Shown here: positions 1 to 6,049 of the stretch, one piece after another | How positions within the stretch are numbered: position 1 is the first letter of the stretch | Layout of the letters: each line of letters opens with the position of its first letter | Assembly (NCBI GenBank): GCA_023135855.1 | Contig: JAGLSH010000029.1 | Coordinates: forward strand, 1-7,737 | Length of the DNA: 7,737 nucleotides | DNA from: Candidatus Omnitrophota bacterium | Lineage (GTDB): Bacteria; Omnitrophota; Gorgyraeia; Duberdicusellales; 4484-171 | Reading direction: 5' to 3' | Program-made: the position numbers and the translations under genes | Notes under the pieces: generated by a model | The model's database searches: none | Seen by the model: only the letters and a program-made list of their open reading frames with translations | What the model was told of the DNA's origin: nothing

Positions 1-174
1 GATTCGGTCTTTGGAGCTAGGCCACTAAAGAGAGTTGTCCAGAGATTCTTAGAAGACCCTCTGGCCGAAGACATTATAAAGGGAAGTTTTACTGAAAAGT
101 TAAAAAATAGAAAAGAAGGCAAGGTTATAAAGATAAAAATAACACGTAAAGGGGAGATATTGAAATTTGAATGA
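1..174 (+). CDS. clpC: ClpC/ClpB-family ATP-dependent chaperone, C-terminal fragment
   Basis: This reading frame is open from base 1 and ends at a TGA at 172-174, leaving 57 residues. It contains GARPLKRVVQRFLEDPLAED, the hallmark of the small C-terminal subdomain of the second AAA+ module in Hsp100 (ClpA/B/C) proteins. The conserved GAR arginine there is the sensor-2 residue that contacts bound nucleotide. A lysine-rich tail follows. These hexameric ATPases unfold proteins; ClpC feeds them to ClpP, while ClpB disaggregates. ClpC is preferred because of the EDPLAE wording and because radA, yacL, ispD, ispF and cysS lie downstream as in the Bacillus clpC region. The ClpC/ClpB distinction is an inference, since the N-terminal and middle domains lie outside the window. 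The stop overlaps the next start (ATGA), which indicates translational coupling. Confidence 0.85.
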   Translation, partial: DSVFGARPLKRVVQRFLEDPLAEDIIKGSFTEKLKNRKEGKVIKIKITRKGEILKFE

Positions 175-1055
175 GAAAAGGGTTTCTCGTTCTTTCCCTT
201 TTGGTTCTTTGTTCATTTTGCAATGATTCTTTTGCGTCTGATGAGGATGTAATTGAAATCGACTTGATTAAAAATCAAGTGAGGATTATTGATGTTAATT
301 TTGGAACTTCCAAAATTAATGGCGAATTTGCTTTTAAGTTAGATAGAGATAATGGTTCTTTGATATTAGAAGTAGATGGGACTAATCTTAATTTTTTAGA
401 TCGATGCATTCCCTGGATAAGAACAAAATTAATCATAAAAGGGAATATCATCTCAATTCCTTATACTTATTTACCTCAGTTTGCAGCTAAGGGCGAGATT
501 GATTTAGCTAAGAATGAACTTAGTTTTGATCTGGAAGGTGTTTGGGAAGAGAAGTCTGCATTTTTAGATGGTGAAGTAAAGATAAAGATTAAAGCTTGGG
601 GAGGTATAAGTAGTTTTCTTACTAGCGGTTATTTGATAGTTGATGGCGGTATATACAAGGGTAAGGAATTTAACTATTTGCGCATAGACTTTTTAGGAAG
701 ATTGCCAGTATTAAATATTAATGATTCCCAGCTCATTCTTAAAAATGGTAATGTTATTGAAATTAAAGGGGTATTAGATTTAAGAGATTTTTCAAATATA
801 TTACCAGGGGCAGAGTATAGTCCCCAAAAAGTTTTTATTGACCAGTGGCAATTATTTTCTGGAGAAAATGAAAGCGTAGGGCTTAAGAAAAAGCTTGATG
901 ATAAGATTGATGTTATTGTAGATACTGATGGAGGAGAAGAAGGAGCAGGACCTCAAACAGAGCTACGTTATAAGTGGAAGGATGATCAGTTTTTTAAATT
1001 AAAAATGGAAGAAGAAGGGACTAGTTTAAGAATAGAAAAAAGAAGGGACTTTTGA
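171..1055 (+). CDS. Exported beta-rich protein of unknown function, AsmA/TamB-like features, linked to Mla genes
   Basis: I do not recognise this 294-residue protein as a named family. Residues 1-22 look like a Sec signal peptide: basic MRKG, a hydrophobic stretch at 5-17, and a likely cut after SFA at residue 22. Cys14 and Cys17 do not sit in a proper lipobox, so a lipoprotein is unlikely. The rest is short alternating hydrophobic/polar strands with no further membrane helix (for example GEIDLAKNELSFDLEG and LILKNGNVIEIKGVLDL), resembling AsmA/TamB-type beta-groove repeats. The last 35 or so residues (PQTELRYKWKDD, then RIEKRRDF) resemble TamB C-termini and end in phenylalanine, as outer-membrane beta proteins often do. 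The gene overlaps the upstream chaperone gene by ATGA and the MlaE gene by TGATG. A Shine-Dalgarno-like AAGGGGAG lies too far upstream (14 bases), so coupling probably drives translation. A periplasmic or outer-membrane lipid-transfer role beside MlaEFD is inferred from context only. Confidence 0.75.
   Translation: MRKGFLVLSLLVLCSFCNDSFASDEDVIEIDLIKNQVRIIDVNFGTSKINGEFAFKLDRDNGSLILEVDGTNLNFLDRCIPWIRTKLIIKGNIISIPYTYLPQFAAKGEIDLAKNELSFDLEGVWEEKSAFLDGEVKIKIKAWGGISSFLTSGYLIVDGGIYKGKEFNYLRIDFLGRLPVLNINDSQLILKNGNVIEIKGVLDLRDFSNILPGAEYSPQKVFIDQWQLFSGENESVGLKKKLDDKIDVIVDTDGGEEGAGPQTELRYKWKDDQFFKLKMEEEGTSLRIEKRRDF
1041..1048 (+). promoter_or_regulatory. Ribosome binding site deciding the mlaE start
   Basis: AGAAGGGA lies inside the end of the preceding gene. 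Its AAGGG core leaves seven bases before the ATG at 1055 but only four before an in-frame TTG at 1052. The spacing and the better codon both favour ATG 1055, giving a one-base TGATG stop/start overlap. Confidence 0.55.
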
Positions 1056-1819
1056 TGGGGTTTGTTAGAAGATTAGAGCAATTATTTCACTATATAGGAA
1101 GTATTAGTTTTTTTATAAAAAATACCTTTTGGTGGTTATTTACCAAGAAAAGAGATTTTAAATCCTTAATCCGAGAGATAACCTTCATCGGTATAGGTAG
1201 TTTTCCATTAGTTTCTTTAATTGCTTTTTTTATCGGAATGATAATTGCTTTCCAAACCGCCTATCAATTACAACAACTTGCATCAGAAATTCAACTTGCT
1301 TCTTTAGTCGCTCTTTCTTTAGTAAGAGAATTAGGTCCGGTAATAGGAGCTTTAATTGTTGCTGCAAGAATTGGAGCATCAATTACCGCTGGTATTGGTT
1401 CAATGAAGATCAGCGAACAGGTAGATGCTTTGGAGGCCTTAGGGGTTGACCCTGTAGATTATTTAGTTGTTCCAAAGTTTATTGCTTTAATAATTTGTAT
1501 GCCAATTCTAATCATTTATGCTGATTTTTTAGGTATTGTTGGCGGGTACATAATTGGGTCAACGAAATTTGCTATTCCAGCTGGTCTTTATTTTAGAATG
1601 ACCCTTGATGCTTTGAAATTTAAAGATATTTTAAGCGGTCTTGCTAAGAGTGTTTGTTTTGGTAGCGTAATTGCTTTTATTTCTTGTTATGAGGGCTTTA
1701 GACCTTTTTCATCTACTGATGTTTCAATTGCAGTAACTCAGTCAGTAGTAAAGTCTTTTATGCTTATCATTATTACTGATTGTATTTTAACGGCACTTTT
1801 TTACTTTACTTGGATATGA
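1055..1819 (+). CDS. mlaE: MlaE-family ABC transporter permease (phospholipid transport)
   Basis: This 254-residue integral inner-membrane protein is the permease of an MCE-type lipid ABC transporter. It works with the ATPase encoded next and the MlaD-like protein further on to move phospholipids between inner and outer membranes. The family signature runs from about residue 91 to 141: RELGPVIGALIVAARIGASI, then SMKISEQVDALEALGVDP and YLVVPK. An amphipathic N-terminal segment (1-40) is followed by hydrophobic stretches at about 43-66, 84-113, 139-170, 196-212 and 231-253. The length is typical (E. coli MlaE is about 260 residues). ATG 1055 was chosen over an in-frame TTG at 1052 because of ribosome-site spacing. 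The TGA stop overlaps the mlaF ATG (ATGA). The family assignment is secure. The transport direction and exact substrate cannot be read from the sequence. Confidence 0.95.
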   Translation: MGFVRRLEQLFHYIGSISFFIKNTFWWLFTKKRDFKSLIREITFIGIGSFPLVSLIAFFIGMIIAFQTAYQLQQLASEIQLASLVALSLVRELGPVIGALIVAARIGASITAGIGSMKISEQVDALEALGVDPVDYLVVPKFIALIICMPILIIYADFLGIVGGYIIGSTKFAIPAGLYFRMTLDALKFKDILSGLAKSVCFGSVIAFISCYEGFRPFSSTDVSIAVTQSVVKSFMLIIITDCILTALFYFTWI

Positions 1820-2568
1820 TAAAAATACGAAATATTCACAGGACTTTTGGTCAGAAGCATGTTCTCAAAGGAGTTACTCTTACGGTAAATAAGGGTGAGA
1901 ATTATCTACTGATTGGACGTAGTGGTGCTGGCAAGACAGTGCTGCTTAAAAATATTCTTGGTTTAATCAGACCAGATTCAGGGACTATTGCTATCGATGG
2001 TACAGATATTACCCAGCTACCTAAGAAGAAACTAGAGAAGGTTAGATTACAATTTGGTTTAGTTTTTCAAGACAGTGCTCTTTTTGATTTTTTAACTATA
2101 GATGAAAACGTTGGTTTCTTTTTTTATCAGCATACAAAATTAAAAAAATCTATAATAAGAAAAAAAGTAACTGAAACTTTAGCTTTGGTTGGTTTAGAAG
2201 GGATAGAGAAAATGTATCCTTATGAGTTAAGCGGAGGGATGAGGAAAAGAGTAGCGATAGCTAGGGCAGTTATCTATAACCCTAAGATTATAATTTATGA
2301 TGAGCCAACTACTGGAATTGATCCTATTGCTGTGGATAAAATAGTAACTTTGATTGAAGATTTGCATCAGCGTTTAGCTATCACTTCAGTAGTGGTAACT
2401 CATGATTTAGAAGTAGGTCTAAAGCTTGCGGATCGGTTAGCGTTTTTATTAGGAGGAAGAATAATTTTTGAAGGTGATAAAAAGGATTTAGAAACAACTA
2501 AAGATGAGAGGCTAATCCAGTTTTTAAAAGGAACTTCCGGCGGCCCGATAAGGGAGATGGAAGTTTAA
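1816..2568 (+). CDS. mlaF: MlaF-family ABC transporter ATP-binding protein
   Basis: This 250-residue cytoplasmic ATPase powers the MlaE permease. All the nucleotide-binding motifs are intact: Walker A GRSGAGKT at 34-41, Q-loop Gln85 in LVFQDSALFD, ABC signature LSGGM at 138-142, Walker B IIIYDEP at 158-164, D-loop TGID at 166-169 and H-loop His196 in VVVTHD. The FQDSALFDFLTIDENV region and the LSGGMRKRVAIARA wording are typical of MlaF rather than of general importers. The start is ATG 1816, which gives an ATGA overlap with the mlaE stop. An in-frame ATG at 1780 lies inside mlaE and would add twelve residues unlike the family N-terminus. No clear Shine-Dalgarno precedes 1816, so translation is probably coupled to mlaE. 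An inverted-repeat element begins six bases after the stop. Confidence 0.95.
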   Translation: MIKIRNIHRTFGQKHVLKGVTLTVNKGENYLLIGRSGAGKTVLLKNILGLIRPDSGTIAIDGTDITQLPKKKLEKVRLQFGLVFQDSALFDFLTIDENVGFFFYQHTKLKKSIIRKKVTETLALVGLEGIEKMYPYELSGGMRKRVAIARAVIYNPKIIIYDEPTTGIDPIAVDKIVTLIEDLHQRLAITSVVVTHDLEVGLKLADRLAFLLGGRIIFEGDKKDLETTKDERLIQFLKGTSGGPIREMEV

Positions 2569-2573
2569 TAGTA

Positions 2574-2728
2574 GTATATAGTCGTTAGTATATAGTATAA
2601 ATATGGGGAGGATTCAGAGTTTTTAAAGATCAAAAAATTTGTGAAAAATTAGATTATCTCTTAAAAATGATTACTGTTTTAATACGTAAAATTAAATAAC
2701 TATATACTATATACGACATACAATATAC
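2574..2728 (+). repeat. 155-bp inverted-repeat element between mlaF and mlaD (MITE-like)
   Basis: The ends form a 26-bp inverted repeat: left arm 2574-2599, right arm 2703-2728. The inner 12 bases, GTATATAGTATA at 2588-2599, are perfectly complementary to 2703-2714. The outer GTATAT at 2574-2579 matches 2723-2728, GT at 2581-2582 matches 2720-2721, and a five-base centre does not pair. Between the arms lie a GGGGAGG ribosome-site-like string (2605-2611) and a short open frame ending at 2699. There is no obvious target-site duplication at the edges and no transposase. It could be a short non-autonomous mobile element, the scar of a lost inserted gene, or a structured spacer in the mRNA. The 189-bp intergenic region containing it holds nothing else clear except the mlaD ribosome site. 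Confidence 0.6.
2619..2699 (+). pseudogene. Small remnant reading frame inside the inverted-repeat element
   Basis: This frame encodes about 26 residues, including KICEKLDYLLKMITVLIRKI, and stops with TAA at 2697-2699. A good Shine-Dalgarno-like GGGGAGG ends seven bases before codon 2619, exactly where a start would be expected, but that codon is GTT. This suggests a decayed GTG/ATG or the trimmed end of a larger gene. The frame is open back to a TAA at 2598-2600, and its only ATG is the 17th codon of the stretch. The peptide would be an amphipathic helix, loosely resembling the last helix of small four-helix-bundle (S23-type) proteins or the first helix of small bacterial HTH proteins. The resemblance is weak, and chance in AT-rich DNA is possible. 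Confidence 0.25.
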
Positions 2729-2742
2729 GGAGAAATTATAGT

Positions 2743-2751
2743 AAAGGAGGG
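2743..2751 (+). promoter_or_regulatory. Strong Shine-Dalgarno for mlaD, with ATG-TAA between it and the start
   Basis: AAAGGAGGG is the best ribosome binding site in the window and lies six bases before the mlaD ATG at 2758. Those six bases read ATG TAA, so a start-stop pair sits directly between the site and the true start. The strength of the site suits a gene that lost coupling to mlaF because of the inserted element. Confidence 0.8.
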
Positions 2752-2757
2752 ATGTAA

Positions 2758-3480
2758 ATGGCAATAAATTTATGGGATAGAAAAAAAAGTTTTGCTTATA
2801 TAAAATTAGGTAGTTTCTTTTTAGTTGCTTTTGGATTGTTTTTTCTTACTCTTCTTTCAATGCGGGAAGTTAATATTTTTAAAGGTCATTATACTATAGT
2901 TGTTAAGTTTGACTTTTCCGAAGGCTTGCGTCCGTCTTCTCCAATTCGTTTTTGTGGCGTAGATGTTGGTGAAGTTAAAAAAGTTACAATTAAAGAAGAA
3001 AATAATAAGCCTAAAGTTTATGTTCTTTCTAAAATAGAGAAGGGAGTAAAAATCCCTAAAAATTCAAGTTTTTTTATTAATAGTTTAAGTTTGTTTGGTG
3101 AGAAGTATTTAGAAATTAATCCACCTGATGAGGCTAAAGCCTATATAAATGAGGGAGATATGCTTGAAGGAATTTCGCCAGTACCTCTCTTTGGTCTTTT
3201 TGCTACCTTTAACCAAACGATGAAAGAAGTAGAACAGTTTGTAAAAGAGGGAAAGATGAAGAATTCTTTTGAAAATATATTGAGCAATGTAGAAGATATA
3301 AGCTTAAGTATAAAGGGATTAGTTAGCGACATGAGGAATAAACAGGGAACAATAGGTAGGTTGATTAATGATGATTCTTTATATCAAACTACTGAAGAGT
3401 TTTTAACAGATTTAAAGGAAAATCCTTGGAAGTTATTACATAAGCCAAAGAAAACGAGGAAATCAGGAACCCGCAAGTAG
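2758..3480 (+). CDS. mlaD: MlaD/MCE-domain lipid transport protein
   Basis: This 240-residue protein is the substrate-binding, periplasm-facing component of the MlaE-MlaF transporter. A short cytoplasmic N-terminus is followed by one membrane anchor at about residues 15-34. The MCE domain spans about 45-123, with the diagnostic stretch FSEGLRPSSPIRFCGVDVGE at 53-72 and SLFGEKYLEI at 111-120. MCE domains assemble into rings that form a hydrophobic path for lipids. After the domain comes a helical tail, then the GTIGRLINDDSLY motif (197-209) and a NPWKLLHKPK tail (222-231), both common in longer MCE proteins. It is longer than E. coli MlaD (about 183 residues) because of this tail. The C-terminal end is strongly basic. 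Its separation from mlaF by a repeat element is unusual. A second inverted repeat begins at the last base of its TAG stop. Confidence 0.93.
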   Translation: MAINLWDRKKSFAYIKLGSFFLVAFGLFFLTLLSMREVNIFKGHYTIVVKFDFSEGLRPSSPIRFCGVDVGEVKKVTIKEENNKPKVYVLSKIEKGVKIPKNSSFFINSLSLFGEKYLEINPPDEAKAYINEGDMLEGISPVPLFGLFATFNQTMKEVEQFVKEGKMKNSFENILSNVEDISLSIKGLVSDMRNKQGTIGRLINDDSLYQTTEEFLTDLKENPWKLLHKPKKTRKSGTRK

Positions 3481-3576
3481 TAAATGGGTATAATAGTGAA
3501 TGGGAATATGAGTTAATAAAAATGTGAGTGTCTTCTTTATCTACTCATCCACTCATCATCCCATTTACTCATTTAC
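3480..3576 (+). repeat. Imperfect inverted repeat between mlaD and radA
   Basis: The left arm 3480-3513 pairs with the right arm 3551-3576. Within it, 3496-3513 (GTGAATGGGAATATGAGT) matches the reverse complement of 3551-3568 at 15 of 18 bases, and 3480-3489 matches that of 3567-3576 at 9 of 10. The left arm carries eight extra bases between these blocks. The hexamer ACTCAT occurs three times in 3543-3572, and AATGGG occurs twice on the left. No T-run follows the stem, so a classical intrinsic terminator is not supported. The rest of the 121-bp gap up to radA shows no gene. Confidence 0.5.
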
Positions 3577-3601
3577 GATTAGTTTAAGTATTTAACAAAA
3601 T

Positions 3602-4939
3602 ATGTTTAATTGTTCTGAATGTGGTTATACATCGGTTAAGTGGTTAGGTAAGTGCCCTCTTTGCGAAGGTTGGGAGACTTTTGTCCAAAAAATAGAGGAG
3701 AAAAAAGGCACTAAGAAGCGATTAAAAGAGAAGAATCCGCCAAAGCTTTTTAGAGATATTGAGGGAAAGGATCTTGGGAGAATTCCTACTGGATTGGCTG
3801 AGTTTGATCGGATCTTGGGAGGTGGTTTAGTTGAAGGAGAAGTAATTCTCATTGGTGGGGCTCCTGGAGTAGGCAAGTCGACATTGCTCTTAGAAGTTAG
3901 TTCTTCTCTTTCATCAAAAGGAAAAACTCTTTATGTCAGTGCTGAAGAATCTCCTCAGCAAATAGGTCTTCGAGCAAAAAGATTAGGCAAAAGTGAATTA
4001 GATAATATTTATATAGTTGGTGAAGATAGAATCGAGGATGTTTTTGAGTATATAAAGAAAGAAAAATTTAAATTTGTAGTAATAGATTCGATTCAAGTAG
4101 TTCATACTTTATCTTGTGAAGGAAACAAGGGCAGTGTCTCTCAAATTAGGGGTTGCGCTGATTATCTTACTCAGATTGCTAAGTCTTTAGGAGTAGTTAT
4201 TTTTATAGTTGGCCATGTTACCAAGGATGGGGCAATTGCTGGGCCAAAATTATTAGAACATATTGTAGATTGTGTTTTGTATTTTGAAGGAGAAGTTCTT
4301 TCTAATTATCGAATCTTACGTTCAATAAAGAATAGATTTGGTTCTACTGGTGATATTGCTGTATTTGAGATGAAGTCTACTGGTTTGGAAGAAGTTAAAA
4401 AGATAAGTGACCTTTTTCTTCCTCATCGTGAGCAGTCTTTTTCAGGTAGCTGTGTAATTTGTGCTATTGAGGGATTAAGACCCTTATTGATCGAACTTCA
4501 GTCTTTAGTTACTAGATCTAACTTCGGAATAGCTCGCAGAAGAAGCCAAGGTTTTGATTTTAATCGTTTTTCTCTTTTAGTAGCTATAATTGAGAAGAGA
4601 GCAAAACTTTCTTTATCTAGTGAGGATGTTTTCTTAAATGTTGCTGGCGGATTAAGAATAAATGATCCAGCAGCAGATTTAGGAGCAGTCATGGCTATTA
4701 TTTCTAGCTTTAAAGATAAAGTTACTCCGATAAGTAGTGTTTTCATTGGCGAAATTGGTTTAGCTGGAGAACTAAGAAGAGTTAATAATATAAATTTAAG
4801 ACTAAAAGAAGTAGAGAGAGCTAATTTTAAGCATTGTATAATTCCCGAAGCAAATTTAAAGGAGGTGGATAAAAAAATTAGTCTTGAAGTTTGCGGGTTT
4901 AATGCTTTAAGTGAAGTCATTAAAGATGTGTTTAAGTGA
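3602..4939 (+). CDS. radA: DNA repair protein RadA (branch-migration helicase/ATPase)
   Basis: This 445-residue RecA-like protein promotes branch migration and processing of recombination intermediates in the cytoplasm. The domains are in the usual order. An N-terminal zinc finger has Cys4, Cys7, Cys18 and Cys21. A RecA-type ATPase follows, with Walker A GGAPGVGKST at 85-94 and Walker B VVIDS at 159-163. The RadA-specific KNRFG motif is at 243-247, within RSIKNRFGSTGDIAVFEM. A C-terminal Lon-protease-like domain runs from about 285 to 445 (GGLRINDPAADLGAVMA at 349-365). Length is normal (450-460 is typical). The finger starts almost at the first residue, so the N-terminus is about five to ten residues shorter than usual. 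An in-frame TAA at 3593-3595 rules out a longer start. No Shine-Dalgarno is visible. In Bacillus disA follows radA; here it does not. Confidence 0.97.
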   Translation: MFNCSECGYTSVKWLGKCPLCEGWETFVQKIEEKKGTKKRLKEKNPPKLFRDIEGKDLGRIPTGLAEFDRILGGGLVEGEVILIGGAPGVGKSTLLLEVSSSLSSKGKTLYVSAEESPQQIGLRAKRLGKSELDNIYIVGEDRIEDVFEYIKKEKFKFVVIDSIQVVHTLSCEGNKGSVSQIRGCADYLTQIAKSLGVVIFIVGHVTKDGAIAGPKLLEHIVDCVLYFEGEVLSNYRILRSIKNRFGSTGDIAVFEMKSTGLEEVKKISDLFLPHREQSFSGSCVICAIEGLRPLLIELQSLVTRSNFGIARRRSQGFDFNRFSLLVAIIEKRAKLSLSSEDVFLNVAGGLRINDPAADLGAVMAIISSFKDKVTPISSVFIGEIGLAGELRRVNNINLRLKEVERANFKHCIIPEANLKEVDKKISLEVCGFNALSEVIKDVFK

Positions 4940-4954
4940 ATAGTGTATATTAAT

Positions 4955-4960
4955 TATAAT
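4955..4960 (+). promoter_or_regulatory. Possible -10 box upstream of the yacL-ispDF-cysS genes
   Basis: A perfect TATAAT lies in the 99-bp gap after radA, and a second near-match TATACT lies at 5005-5010. Neither has a convincing TTGACA-like partner about 17 bases upstream, and the gap is so AT-rich that chance matches are expected. The gap is the longest gene-free stretch after radA, so a promoter here is plausible but unproven. No terminator hairpin was seen in the gap. Confidence 0.2.
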
Positions 4961-5025
4961 TTTTAAGTGATATTTTAAGATCAGAGTAATTTCTATTTAA
5001 TATCTATACTTTAATAATTTTTTTT

Positions 5026-5033
5026 AAGGGAGG
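5026..5033 (+). promoter_or_regulatory. Ribosome binding site of the PIN/TRAM gene
   Basis: AAGGGAGG follows a run of eight T (5018-5025) and leaves five T before the ATG at 5039. It is a strong site and fixes the start of the PIN/TRAM gene. Confidence 0.75.
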
Positions 5034-5038
5034 TTTTT

Positions 5039-6028
5039 ATGAAGGGTTTGGTTTTTTTAAGAATTCTTTTTCTTTTTATTTTTACTGGGATAGGTTATTC
5101 TTTAGGAGGGGTAGCTCCTCTTTTTTCTGCTGGCTTAGGACTTATCGGAGGCTTAGTTATCGTTATCATTGAGATGTTTAGTCGAAAGGCATCCTTAAAA
5201 GGATTGTCTAGTGCGGTGTTTGGAATAATCCTAGGACTTATAATTGCTTGGATATTTGGTGCAACTTTGGATCAATTTAGTTTTCCTAGTGATTTTCCGC
5301 AAGATATGATTCAGAGCATTAAATTAATTGTTACTTTTATTTTTGTATATCTGGGGCTAACCTTAGGCATCAAAGGCAAAGATGAGTTTAATTTAGTGAT
5401 CCCTTATGTTAAATTTAAACGTCAAAGTCAGAGAGAAGAGTCTGTCATTGTTGATACTAGCAGTATTATTGATGGAAGAATTTTAGATATTGTTAAGACT
5501 GGCTTCATTGAAGCAAAATTTGTTGTTCCTCGGTTTGTTCTTAATGAGCTTCATGCTTTATCAGATTCTACTGATCATATGAAACGCCAAAAGGGGAAAA
5601 GAGGGATTGAGATACTTCATTCTTTAAAGAAGGAGCCTAAGATTGATGTAGAGATATATGATCAAAATGTGGAGGGTGTAAAGAGCGTTGACGAGAAGAT
5701 TATAAAGTTAGCTCAAACAATGGATGCTGAAGTTTTAACTACTGATTATAATTTAAATCGTATTGCTCAACTTCAAGGTGTAAAAGTTTTAAACATTAAT
5801 GATTTAGCTAATGCCCTAAAGCCGACTTTTATTGCTGGACAAAGATTTTCCTTAAAACTTATTAAAGAAGGTAAAGAGCATAACCAGGCTGTGGGTTATC
5901 TAGAAGATGGTACCATGGTAGTAGTAGAGAATTCTCGACGCTTGGTTGGTAAAACTGTTAATATTGAGGTTACTTCAATATTACAGAGTTCCAGTGGTAG
6001 AATTGTATTTACAAAATTAGTTGGGTAA
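5039..6028 (+). CDS. yacL: Membrane-anchored PIN/TRAM-domain protein (YacL family)
   Basis: This 329-residue protein has three parts. Hydrophobic helices at about 5-22, 27-47, 57-75 and 93-112 anchor it in the membrane. A PIN nuclease-like domain at about 136-260 keeps the acidic residues expected at a metal site: Asp139 (VIVDTSSIIDGRI), Glu170 (FVLNELHALSDS), Asp218 (SVDEKI) and Asp236 (LTTDYNLN). A C-terminal TRAM domain at about 265-329 (AVGYLEDGTMVVVENS) is a predicted RNA-binding fold. The arrangement and length match Bacillus YacL, whose gene also lies just before ispD. Ribonuclease activity is predicted for the family, and its cellular target is not established. With four acidic residues present it is probably active, and no neighbouring antitoxin gene is visible, so it is not a toxin-antitoxin pair. 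The start is fixed by a strong ribosome site. The stop lies 21 bases before ispD. Confidence 0.93.
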   Translation: MKGLVFLRILFLFIFTGIGYSLGGVAPLFSAGLGLIGGLVIVIIEMFSRKASLKGLSSAVFGIILGLIIAWIFGATLDQFSFPSDFPQDMIQSIKLIVTFIFVYLGLTLGIKGKDEFNLVIPYVKFKRQSQREESVIVDTSSIIDGRILDIVKTGFIEAKFVVPRFVLNELHALSDSTDHMKRQKGKRGIEILHSLKKEPKIDVEIYDQNVEGVKSVDEKIIKLAQTMDAEVLTTDYNLNRIAQLQGVKVLNINDLANALKPTFIAGQRFSLKLIKEGKEHNQAVGYLEDGTMVVVENSRRLVGKTVNIEVTSILQSSSGRIVFTKLVG

Positions 6029-6049
6029 AAAAGGTAAAGAAAAATTAGC

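Noticed and set aside
171..230. Lipoprotein signal in the exported protein
   Set aside because: The cysteines at residues 14 and 17 lack the small residue required before the lipobox cysteine. Ordinary signal-peptidase cleavage after SFA fits better.
1052..1054. TTG as the start of mlaE
   Set aside because: It lies only four bases after the AAGGG core, while ATG 1055 has proper spacing and forms a standard TGATG overlap.
1780..1815. Longer MlaF beginning at an upstream in-frame ATG
   Set aside because: These twelve codons lie inside mlaE and add residues unlike the MlaF family; ATG 1816 gives the usual N-terminus and an ATGA overlap.
2639..2667. Possible promoter TTGTGA with 17-base spacing to TAAAAA inside the inverted-repeat element
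   Set aside because: The -10 match is weak and such pairs are common by chance in DNA this AT-rich.
2780..2787. Run of eight A in early mlaD as a phase-variation tract
   Set aside because: Similar A and T runs occur throughout this AT-rich window in housekeeping genes, so there is no sign of selection for slippage.
3496..3568. Intrinsic terminator after mlaD
   Set aside because: The stem is imperfect, has a long loop and no T-run follows, so termination is not supported.
3141..4920. Minus-strand open frames opposite mlaD and radA (3141-3332, 3625-3876, 4498-4920)
   Set aside because: They lie entirely inside well-supported genes, show no recognisable motifs, and mirror the codon bias of the sense gene. 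The same holds for one opposite ispD at 6139-6348.
5039..6028. PIN-domain toxin of a toxin-antitoxin pair
   Set aside because: The protein has membrane helices and a TRAM domain, is far longer than VapC toxins, has no antitoxin gene beside it, and sits in the conserved yacL position.
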